From: Actinomadura parmotrematis
Lineage (GTDB): Bacteria > Actinomycetota > Actinomycetes > Streptosporangiales > Streptosporangiaceae
DNA length: 64,000 bases
Direction: 5' to 3'
Assembly: GCF_019458805.1 (NCBI RefSeq)
Contig: NZ_JAIBOA010000018.1
Location: 1 to 64,000 of the forward strand
Shown: piece by piece, positions 39,328-46,613 of the stretch
Layout of the letters: each line of letters opens with the position of its first letter
Position numbering within the stretch: the stretch's first letter is position 1
The notes under the pieces: model-generated
What the model was told of the DNA's origin: nothing
What the model saw: only the letters and a program-made list of their open reading frames with translations
The model's database searches: none
Made by a program: the position numbers and the translations under genes

Positions 39328-42120
39328 ATGTCCCAGCCCGGCGGCGCCGAACGGTACGCGGGCCTGCTCACGCTGTTCGCGCGGCTGCGCGAGCGGCCGA
39401 CGGCCCGGCAGGGCGACCGGCTGCGCCCGCTGCTGGTGGTCGTGGACCCCGACGGGAGCGCGACCCGCGAGCTGGCGGTCGGCGCGAAGACGGACGGTCC
39501 CGCCGTCCACCTGAGCGCCGACTCCGCCGCGTCCCCGCGGTCCGACGAGCTGCCGCTGCTGCTGAGGCAGATCAGCCGCGGGCTGTCCCAGGGGCCCGCC
39601 GCGCTGCGGTTCCCGCTGCTCAGCCTGGTGCTCTGGCTGGTGGAACTGCGCCTGACGCGGATCGAGCAGGAGGAGAGGGGGGACGAGAACGAGCCTTCCG
39701 ACGAGTTCCTCAAGAAGCAGTGGGCGCTCGTCAAGGAGCTGCGGCGGCCCGGGGAGCACGCCGAGCAGAGGCAGCGGATGGAGCGCGCCGTGCGCGCCCA
39801 GCGCCAGGTGATCGTGCCCGCCGCCGAGCCCGGGCAGCGCGGCCGGCTCGGCTCCGCGCTCGACTACATCGGGCAGATCGCGCCGATCGGCGTCGCGGTG
39901 GTCGCCCTGCTGAGCGCGACCGCCGCGTCCGCCGTGGACCTCGTGACCGCCCTCATCGCCGCCGCCGCGGGCCTCTCGGTCCTGCTCGGGCAGATCCTCG
40001 GCCGCACCCGCGACTGGTCGGGCGGCCGGCACTACCGCTGGCTCACCGAGCAGCGGCACCTGCGCGGCGACCCGGGCGAGGGCCTCACCGGGTTCGCCCT
40101 CGCCCTCTTCCACGACGAGCCTCGCGGCGCCGCGCGCGGCGGATCCGGCGACCCGGTCGCCGAGCTGCTCGTCGACGCCTTCCTCCAGGACCTGCGGCAG
40201 TCCTACCGGCGCCGGATCTGGCGCGCCGCCTGGGCCCGGGTGCGCTACCCGGCCGTGGTGATCGACGCGATGCCGGCCGACCGGGCGGCGCACCGGTTCG
40301 TCGTGCTGGTCGAGAGCGTGCGGAGGGCGGAGCCGCGCTTCGACCCCCTGGTCATCGCGGTCGGGTGCGCGTCCGCGAGCGACGCCGCCGAGCTGGCGGG
40401 CCTCGTGCGGACGCCCGTCGCGAGCGCCGAGATGATCGGGCTCGACCGGCTCGCCCGGCCGGGCGCGGCCCCGCCGTTCTGGGAGCGGAGCCGCGCGGAC
40501 CGGCGCCGCGCGAACGTCCTCGGGCCGACCCGCGCCTTCCTGGTCGACGCGACGGACGGCGACGGCTCGTCGACCGAGCCGCCCTACCGGGGCCGGCGCC
40601 GCCCGTGGGCGACGCACCCGGCGATGCCGTGGATCGCGATGGGCGCGGTCGTCGCCGCGTCCGTCGCGGTGATCTCGTTCCAGGCGGTGCGGTACTGCGC
40701 GCCGTTCAGCGTGTGGCGGGCCGGCGACCGCGAGTGCGTCGGGCTGACGGACGGGTCCTACGTGTTCGCCGGGCGGCTCGCCGCCACCGAGCGGCGGATC
40801 GAGAAGCTGAACGACGCGGTGCTGGACTCCGGCCGCCCCTACGTGACGATCGTCTACCTCGGCGCGATGTCGGTAGACCCGACGACCCGCAACCCGCAGA
40901 ACGACCTGCAGTCGGACGTGCACGGCGAGCTCGTCGGCGTCGCCCTCGCCCAGCAGCGGAACAACGCCACGAGCGGGCTGCCGCACGTGCGGGTGGTGCT
41001 CGCCAACGCCGGCAGCCGGTTCCGATACGCCGCCGAGGTCGCCGAGCGGATCCGCACGGAGGCCGCGCACGACCCGCGGATCGTCGGGGTGGTCGGGTTC
41101 GGGCAGAGCCGCCGGCAGACGAGCGAGGCCATCGCCGAGCTGTCGAAGTCGGCGCTGCCGATGGTCGGCACCACCAACACCTACGACGACACCGGCAAGA
41201 TCGACGATGCGGCGCGGGCCGGCGGCGACTTCTCGCCGTACTACTTCCGGCTCGCCCCGCCGAACTCCCGCCTCGCCGAGCACGCCGCGTTCTGGGCGCG
41301 CGACGGGGAGACCGGCCCGCCCGCCAAGGGCGCCGACGTGTTCTACGACACCAGCAACGACGACCTGTACAGCACCGACCTGGCCAGGGACTTCGCCGAC
41401 TACTTCGGCAAGGGCCTGCCGCGCGGCTCGGTGACGATGCTGCCCTACAACGACCCGAGCCAGGTGCCGGCCCGCGTCCAGCAGGCGTGCCAGGACGCCG
41501 GCCGGATCTTCTACTACGCGGGCCGGTCCGACGAGTTCCGGCTGTTCGTCGACCGGCTCGCCAACACCGACTGCCACGGCACCCGCGTCGTCCTCGCCGG
41601 CGACGAGGTCACCAAGTACGTCAGCGACAACGCCGCCGACATCGGCAGCACCGCCTCGATCCGGCTGTTCTACACCCCGCTCGCCGCGCGCGAGGCATGG
41701 ACGCCCGAGTGGGTCGGCGCCAGCCCGCTGCAGGTGTTCTACACCTCGTTCGGGCCGCTGGTCGACGACCTGGTCGGCAAGGACGCCCCGGCGAACGAGC
41801 GGCCGTCGCAGGCGCACTCGGCGCTCGGCTACGACGCGGCGAGCGCGCTGATGAGCACCGCGCAGCGGATCTACGGGGAGCAGCGCAGCCTGCCGTCGGC
41901 GGCCGCGGTGCTGTCGGAGCTGACCGAGCCCGGCGGCGGCGCCAGGGCGCAGGGCGCGTCCGGGCCGCTGGTGTTCGGGCCGCGCGCGACCGGCCACGCC
42001 GTCCCCGACAAGGCGGTGCTGCTGGCGACGGTCCAGCCGGACGGGAAGGTGCGGATGGTGACCGTCTGCGGGCGGCTGACCTCGGAGGTCGCGCACCGCG
42101 AGCGGTGCCCGAAGGGCTGA
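39328..42120 (+). CDS. Membrane protein with C-terminal periplasmic-binding (PBP1-type) domain
   Basis: The 930-residue protein has three parts. Residues 1-175 form a soluble domain (LLVVVDPDGSATRELAVG, PLLSLVLWLVELRLTRIEQEE). A helix hairpin lies at about 180-235 (IGVAVVALLSATAASAVDLV), followed by a second soluble part to about 430 and one more helix near 435-458 (WIAMGAVVAASVAVISFQAV). From 460 on is an outward-facing domain like leucine/branched-chain-binding proteins: VTIVYLGAMS, VVGFGQSRRQTSEAIAEL, MVGTTNTYDD and the YFRLAPPNS hinge. Such domains normally bind small ligands for an ABC transporter, but no transporter genes are here. It is best read as a one-protein receptor. Function unknown. 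Confidence 0.8.
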   Translation: MSQPGGAERYAGLLTLFARLRERPTARQGDRLRPLLVVVDPDGSATRELAVGAKTDGPAVHLSADSAASPRSDELPLLLRQISRGLSQGPAALRFPLLSLVLWLVELRLTRIEQEERGDENEPSDEFLKKQWALVKELRRPGEHAEQRQRMERAVRAQRQVIVPAAEPGQRGRLGSALDYIGQIAPIGVAVVALLSATAASAVDLVTALIAAAAGLSVLLGQILGRTRDWSGGRHYRWLTEQRHLRGDPGEGLTGFALALFHDEPRGAARGGSGDPVAELLVDAFLQDLRQSYRRRIWRAAWARVRYPAVVIDAMPADRAAHRFVVLVESVRRAEPRFDPLVIAVGCASASDAAELAGLVRTPVASAEMIGLDRLARPGAAPPFWERSRADRRRANVLGPTRAFLVDATDGDGSSTEPPYRGRRRPWATHPAMPWIAMGAVVAASVAVISFQAVRYCAPFSVWRAGDRECVGLTDGSYVFAGRLAATERRIEKLNDAVLDSGRPYVTIVYLGAMSVDPTTRNPQNDLQSDVHGELVGVALAQQRNNATSGLPHVRVVLANAGSRFRYAAEVAERIRTEAAHDPRIVGVVGFGQSRRQTSEAIAELSKSALPMVGTTNTYDDTGKIDDAARAGGDFSPYYFRLAPPNSRLAEHAAFWARDGETGPPAKGADVFYDTSNDDLYSTDLARDFADYFGKGLPRGSVTMLPYNDPSQVPARVQQACQDAGRIFYYAGRSDEFRLFVDRLANTDCHGTRVVLAGDEVTKYVSDNAADIGSTASIRLFYTPLAAREAWTPEWVGASPLQVFYTSFGPLVDDLVGKDAPANERPSQAHSALGYDAASALMSTAQRIYGEQRSLPSAAAVLSELTEPGGGARAQGASGPLVFGPRATGHAVPDKAVLLATVQPDGKVRMVTVCGRLTSEVAHRERCPKG

Positions 42121-42131
42121 CCGAGGGCGAC

Positions 42132-42160
42132 GAAAAGGCCCCCGGGCGTCCCGGGGGCCT
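42132..42160 (-). terminator. Strong intrinsic terminator of the citrate synthase gene
   Basis: An 11-base perfect stem (AGGCCCCCGGG at 42136-42146 and its complement at 42150-42160, three-base loop) is followed on the minus strand by TTTT. This is a textbook terminator for the gene ending at 42188; from the plus side it has no T tract but may still stop the receptor gene transcript. Confidence 0.85.
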
Positions 42161-42187
42161 CAGCGTTGCGCGGGAGGGACCGGCGCG

Positions 42188-43300
42188 TCAGCCGGCGTAA
42201 CGCTTGAGGGCCTCCGCGGAACCGGTCACGTCGTCGATCGAGCGGGTGCCCGGCCCGGTGTAGCGGGCGGACGGCCGGACGAGGCGCCCGGTGCGCTTCT
42301 GCTCCAGGATGTGCGCGGCCCAGCCGGCGGTGCGCCCGCAGGTGAACATGGCCGGCATCATCGCGGTCGGGACCTCGGCGAAGTCCAGGATGACCGCGGC
42401 CCAGAACTCGACGTTGGTCTCGATCGCGCGGTCGGGGCGGCGCTCGCGCAGGACGGCGAGGGCGGCGTCCTCCAGCGACTTGGCGGCCTCGAAGCGCGGC
42501 GCGTTCAGCTCCTTGGCGGTGCGGCGGAGCACGCGGGCGCGCGGGTCCTCGGCGCGGTAGACGCGGTGGCCGAAGCCCATGAGCCGGCCGCCGCCGTCGA
42601 GGATGTCGGTGACGACCTTGCGGGCGTCGCCGGACTTCTCCACGTCGTCGATCATCGGCAGGACGCGGGCCGGGGCGCCGCCGTGCAGCGGGCCGGACAT
42701 CGCGCCGATGGCGCCGGAGATGGACGCCGGCACGTCGGCGCCGGTGGAGGCGATGACGCGGGCGGTGAAGGTGGAGGCGTTCAGGCCGTGCTCGGCGGCC
42801 GAGACCCAGTAGGCGTCGATGGCCTGGACGTGCTTGGGGTCCGGCTCGCCGCGCCAGCGGATCATGAACTGCTCGGTGATCGTCTTGCCCTCGTCGACGC
42901 GGGACTGCGGGACGAGCGGGACGCCGACGCCGCGCGCGGACTGCGCCACGAACGACAGGGCGGTCACCGAGGTGCGGGCGAGGTCGGCGCGCGCCGTCTC
43001 GTCGTCGATGTCGAGCAGCGGGCGCATCCCGTAGGCGGGCGCCAGCGTCGGCAGCGCGGCCTGCACGTCCACCCGCACGTCGCCGGAGGTGACCGGCAGC
43101 AGGTGCGGCTCGGCCGCGGCGAGGCCCGGGGCGAAGGAGTCGTCCACCAGCAGGCCCCAGGCGTCGCCGAAGGACACGCGGCCGACCAGTTCCTCGATGT
43201 CGACGCCCCGGTAGCGGAGCGCGCCGCCCTCCTTGTCCGGTTCGGCGATCTCCGTCTCGAAGGCGACCACGCCCTCCAGACCAGGTTTGAAGTCGGACAT
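42188..43300 (-). CDS. Citrate synthase 2 (citrate/methylcitrate synthase family)
   Basis: The 370-residue protein is a type II-like citrate synthase joining acetyl-CoA (or propionyl-CoA) and oxaloacetate. The N-terminus FKPGLEGVVAFETEIAEPDK, then LRYRGVDIEELV, is that of the actinobacterial CitA/second citrate synthase. Catalytic His residues appear in GPLHGGAP near 222 and GFGHRVYR near 260. ATG at 43300 follows AGGACG. A strong terminator lies downstream. The true substrate, acetyl- or propionyl-CoA, cannot be told by eye. Confidence 0.93.
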   Translation of the reverse strand: MSDFKPGLEGVVAFETEIAEPDKEGGALRYRGVDIEELVGRVSFGDAWGLLVDDSFAPGLAAAEPHLLPVTSGDVRVDVQAALPTLAPAYGMRPLLDIDDETARADLARTSVTALSFVAQSARGVGVPLVPQSRVDEGKTITEQFMIRWRGEPDPKHVQAIDAYWVSAAEHGLNASTFTARVIASTGADVPASISGAIGAMSGPLHGGAPARVLPMIDDVEKSGDARKVVTDILDGGGRLMGFGHRVYRAEDPRARVLRRTAKELNAPRFEAAKSLEDAALAVLRERRPDRAIETNVEFWAAVILDFAEVPTAMMPAMFTCGRTAGWAAHILEQKRTGRLVRPSARYTGPGTRSIDDVTGSAEALKRYAG

Positions 43301-43428
43301 GTGTCGTCCTGCCTTTCGTCCCCATGAAGTGATAAGGCGGTGCCGTGCCATTGAACCCTGTCCGCCCTACCGACGAGTACCCCGGCCCCGGTGCGATGGC
43401 CGAAGGCCAGGTGGGAAGGTATGACGCC

Positions 43429-44118
43429 GTGGATCACTCGACGCCCGACCCCGCACGGCTCCGCAGATCTTACGAGGGGGCCCGGCTGCGCGAGCAGGCC
43501 GTCCCCGCCGAGCCGCTCACCCTGTTCGCCGCCTGGTTCGCCGACGTGGCCGCCGCCGACCTGCCCGAGCCGAACGCGATGGTGCTCGCCACGGCCACCG
43601 CCGACGGCGTCCCCGACGCCCGCACCGTCCTGCTGAAGGGCTACGGCGCCGCCGGTTTCGAGTTCTTCACCAACTACACCTCCGCCAAGGGGCGCGAGCT
43701 GGACGCCAACCCGCGCGCCGCGCTGGTGTTCCCCTGGCACGCCGTCCGCCGGCAGGTCCGGGTGACCGGCCGGGTGGAGCGGCTGTCGCGCGAGGAGTCG
43801 GCCGACTACTTCCGGACGCGGCCCTACGGGTCGCGGATCGGCGCCTGGACCAGCGAGCACCAGTCCGGCGTCATCCCCGACGACGCCTACCTCGCCGACC
43901 GCTACGCCGAGCTGGAGGCGCGCTGGCCCGCGCCCGCGGAGGGCGACGACGCCGACGCCGTCCCGCTGCCGGACTTCTGGGGCGGCTACCGCGTCGTGCC
44001 CGCGGCCGTGGAGTTCTGGCAGGGCCGCCCGAACCGGCTGCACGACCGGCTCCGCTACGAGCGCGAGGGGGAGGCGGGGGAGGAGCACTCCTGGCGGATG
44101 GTCAGACTGTCCCCGTGA
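43429..44118 (+). CDS. pdxH: Pyridoxamine 5'-phosphate oxidase
   Basis: The 229-residue FMN enzyme oxidises pyridoxine or pyridoxamine phosphate to pyridoxal phosphate. Signature stretches are RRSYEGARLREQ at the start, MVLATATADGVPDARTVLLKG (FMN site), FFTNYTSAKGRELDANPRAA, FPWHAVRRQVRVTGRVERLS and the C-terminal EFWQGRPNRLHDRLRYER. GTG at 43429 is favoured because GGGAAGG lies nine bases ahead and the product then begins just before the family core; upstream ATG codons are open too. It overlaps the MFS gene by four bases (GTGA). Confidence 0.95.
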   Translation: MDHSTPDPARLRRSYEGARLREQAVPAEPLTLFAAWFADVAAADLPEPNAMVLATATADGVPDARTVLLKGYGAAGFEFFTNYTSAKGRELDANPRAALVFPWHAVRRQVRVTGRVERLSREESADYFRTRPYGSRIGAWTSEHQSGVIPDDAYLADRYAELEARWPAPAEGDDADAVPLPDFWGGYRVVPAAVEFWQGRPNRLHDRLRYEREGEAGEEHSWRMVRLSP

Positions 44119-45500
44119 CACTGGAGAAACGACCCCCCGCCGGCTCCGAGCCGACGCCCGAGGAGGAGGCGCTCGCCGAGGCGAGCCCGCTCGACGCCCC
44201 CACCGTCCTGCCCGAACCGCCCCGCAAGCGGGGCCTGCGCCGCTTCGCCATCGACACCGACCCGCTCCGGAACGCTCCCTTCCGGCGCCTGTGGATCGGG
44301 CAGGGCGTGTCGTTCGTCGGCTTCCAGGTGACGTCCGTCGCGGTGCCGGTCCAGGTCTATGACATCTCTCACTCCTCGGCCTGGGTCGGCGCGCTCGGCA
44401 TCGTCAGCCTCGTCCCGCTCATCGTGTTCGGGCTGTGGGGCGGCGCCGTCGCCGACCACATGGACCGCCGGAAGCTGCTGCTCGCCTCCTCGCTGATCAC
44501 CTGGGCGTCCACGCTGCTGCTCCTGGTGCAGGCGCTGCTCGGCCTGGACAGCCTGCTGCTGCTCATGGCGGTGGTGGGGGTCCAGTCGGTCGGGTTCGCG
44601 GTGTCCTCGCCGACGCGCAGCGCGATCGTGCCGCGGCTGTTCCCCAAGGAGGAGGTGGCCGCGGCGACCACCCTGAACTTCACCGCCAGCCAGGTCGGGA
44701 TGCTCGCCGGGCCGCTGCTCGCGGGCCTGGTCATCGGCACCGGGCACTACTCCCTCGCCTACGGCCTGGACGCGGTGCTGTTCACTGTCGGCCTGTACGC
44801 CGCGCTCCGGCTGCCCGACCTGCCGCCGCTCGGCGACGTCCCCGCCGCCGCGCCCGGCCTCCGCTCGGTCTGGGACGGCCTGCGCTACCTCGGCACCCAG
44901 CCGGTCCTGATGATGTCGTTCGTGGTGGACATCATCGCGATGGGCGTCGCGATGCCCCGCGCGCTGTTCCCCGAGGTCGCCGACGAGCGGTTCGGCGGCG
45001 CGCACGCCGTCGGCTGGCTGTTCGCCTCGATCGCCATCGGCTCGGTGCTCGGCGGCCTCATGTCGGGCTGGATCGGCCGGGTGCACCGCCAGGGCGTCGC
45101 GCTCGTCGCCGCCATCGTCGCCTGGGGCCTCGCGGTCGCCGCCGCCGGCCTCGCCCACTCGCTCTGGCTCGCCGTCGCGCTGCTCGCGGTCGGCGGCGCC
45201 GCCGACCTGATCTCGGCGGTGTTCCGGCAGACGATGCTGCAGACCTACGCACCCGACGAGATGCGCGGCCGGTTGCAAGGCGTGTTCACCGTCGTCGTCG
45301 CGGGCGGCCCCCGCCTCGGCGACCTGCGCGCCGGCGTCACCGCCACGGCCGTCGGCGCCACCGCGTCCTGGGTCGGCGGCGGCGTGGCCTGCGCCGTCCT
45401 GGTCGTCGTGGCCGCCCTCGCCGCGCCCGCCCTGCTGCGCTACGACACCCGGACGGCGGCCGGGACCGCCGAACCGGCGGCGGGCGGCCCCGGAGCGTGA
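44115..45500 (+). CDS. MFS exporter, EntS-like
   Basis: The 461-residue protein has a hydrophilic 55-residue N-terminus, then NAPFRRLWIGQGVSFVGFQV and twelve helices. WGGAVADHMDRRKLLL and VGFAVSSPTRSAIVPRLFPK match the enterobactin-exporter (EntS) subgroup. The start codon overlaps the pdxH stop, so the two are translated together. The next gene downstream is an iron-type DtxR regulator; siderophore or metal-linked export is a tempting but unproven reading. Confidence 0.85.
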   Translation: MTLEKRPPAGSEPTPEEEALAEASPLDAPTVLPEPPRKRGLRRFAIDTDPLRNAPFRRLWIGQGVSFVGFQVTSVAVPVQVYDISHSSAWVGALGIVSLVPLIVFGLWGGAVADHMDRRKLLLASSLITWASTLLLLVQALLGLDSLLLLMAVVGVQSVGFAVSSPTRSAIVPRLFPKEEVAAATTLNFTASQVGMLAGPLLAGLVIGTGHYSLAYGLDAVLFTVGLYAALRLPDLPPLGDVPAAAPGLRSVWDGLRYLGTQPVLMMSFVVDIIAMGVAMPRALFPEVADERFGGAHAVGWLFASIAIGSVLGGLMSGWIGRVHRQGVALVAAIVAWGLAVAAAGLAHSLWLAVALLAVGGAADLISAVFRQTMLQTYAPDEMRGRLQGVFTVVVAGGPRLGDLRAGVTATAVGATASWVGGGVACAVLVVVAALAAPALLRYDTRTAAGTAEPAAGGPGA

Positions 45501-45505
45501 CCGAA

Positions 45506-45539
45506 CGGGAACAACCCGGCCGGTTCCGGCGTTGTCCCG
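45506..45539 (+). terminator. Hairpin after the MFS exporter gene
   Basis: CGGGAACAAC at 45506-45515 pairs with GTTGTCCCG at 45531-45539, with one bulged A. It lies just past the stop codon and is followed by ATTCCCCC. Position and stability suggest a terminator without a T tract. Confidence 0.4.
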
Positions 45540-45625
45540 ATTCCCCCACCACGGGGATGCCCGCGCGAACCGTTCGAGGGAGTGCGGAGCAAGTAGACTC
45601 GAGGCCACGAGACTGGAGGGAGCCT

Positions 45626-46327
45626 GTGACCTCACACGGCCTGATCGACACCACGGAGATGTATCTCCGTACGGTCTTCGAGCTCGAGGAGGAGGGGATC
45701 GTCCCCCTCCGCGCGCGCATCGCCGAGCGGCTCTCGCAGAGCGGCCCGACGGTCAGCCAGACGGTGGCGCGGATGGAGCGCGACGGGCTGCTGCGGGTCG
45801 AGGGCGACCGGCACCTGGAACTGACCGACTCCGGCCGCCGGCTGGCCGTCAGCGTCATGCGCAAGCACCGCCTCGCCGAGTGCCTGCTGGTCAACGTGAT
45901 CGGCATGCCCTGGGAGGACGTGCACATCGAGGCCTGCCGCTGGGAGCACGTCATGTCCGAGGAGGTCGAGCGGCGCCTCGTCGCGCTGCTGGACAACCCG
46001 ACGGCCTGCCCGCACGGCAACCCGATCCCCGGCCTCGCCGAGCTCGGCGGCCACGACGACGAGGCGGCCGGCGTCCCGATCGCGCTGATGAGCACGGTGG
46101 CGTCGGCGGCGGGCGCGCCCGTCGTCATCCGCCGCATCAGCGAGCAGGTGCAGAGCGACAGCGACCTCATGCTGCGGCTGAAGCAGATCGGCGTGCAGCC
46201 CGGCCGCGAGGTGACGCTCCGCGCCACCGACGACGGCGTCCGGGTCACCTGCGACGACGAGGCCGGCGTGCCGGACACCGAGCTGCCGAGCACCATAGCC
46301 GAGCACGTCTTCGTCAGCCGGCGTTAG
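45626..46327 (+). CDS. DtxR/IdeR-family metal-dependent repressor
   Basis: The 233-residue protein has an N-terminal winged helix (LIDTTEMYLRTVFELEEEG, LSQSGPTVSQTVARMERDGL), a metal-binding and dimer domain, and an SH3-like C-terminal domain. The primary-site ligands are visible: Met12, and CRWEH in HIEACRWEHVMSEEV; the ancillary His and Glu are in RKHRLAECLLV. A Cys at this place marks the iron-type DtxR/IdeR branch and not MntR. GGAGGGAG precedes the GTG. It likely represses iron-uptake genes when Fe2+ is plentiful. Confidence 0.92.
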   Translation: MTSHGLIDTTEMYLRTVFELEEEGIVPLRARIAERLSQSGPTVSQTVARMERDGLLRVEGDRHLELTDSGRRLAVSVMRKHRLAECLLVNVIGMPWEDVHIEACRWEHVMSEEVERRLVALLDNPTACPHGNPIPGLAELGGHDDEAAGVPIALMSTVASAAGAPVVIRRISEQVQSDSDLMLRLKQIGVQPGREVTLRATDDGVRVTCDDEAGVPDTELPSTIAEHVFVSRR

Positions 46328-46613
46328 GGGACGCGACGGCGGAGCGGGGCGTGGACGGCCGCGGCGGCCGGGCGGGGCGGACCCGATCCGGCGCCGCGGG
46401 CGGCTATGGCCTGCCCGCCTTCGTCCCTTATGGTGGGCCGGTGGGCGGTCCGTGCCGTGCGGTCATTACCGAAGATCTCCACAGCGTTCCGCCGTTCCGG
46501 CGCTTCCGGGCCCCCGGGACGTCGTTCAATACGACAGTGGCGCTCGCCCCTCCGGGTGAGCGAGGATCACGGCAGCGGCGGGCGAGGAACGCGACGGTAA
46601 CCGGGATGGGCAC

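Noticed and set aside
39313..42096. Long frames on both strands over the receptor gene
   Set aside because: Only the plus-strand frame starting at 39328 has helices, a folded-domain composition and a promoter; the others are compositional shadows.
42188..45500. A single operon from citrate synthase to the MFS exporter
   Set aside because: Citrate synthase is on the opposite strand and ends in a strong terminator; only pdxH and the exporter are coupled.
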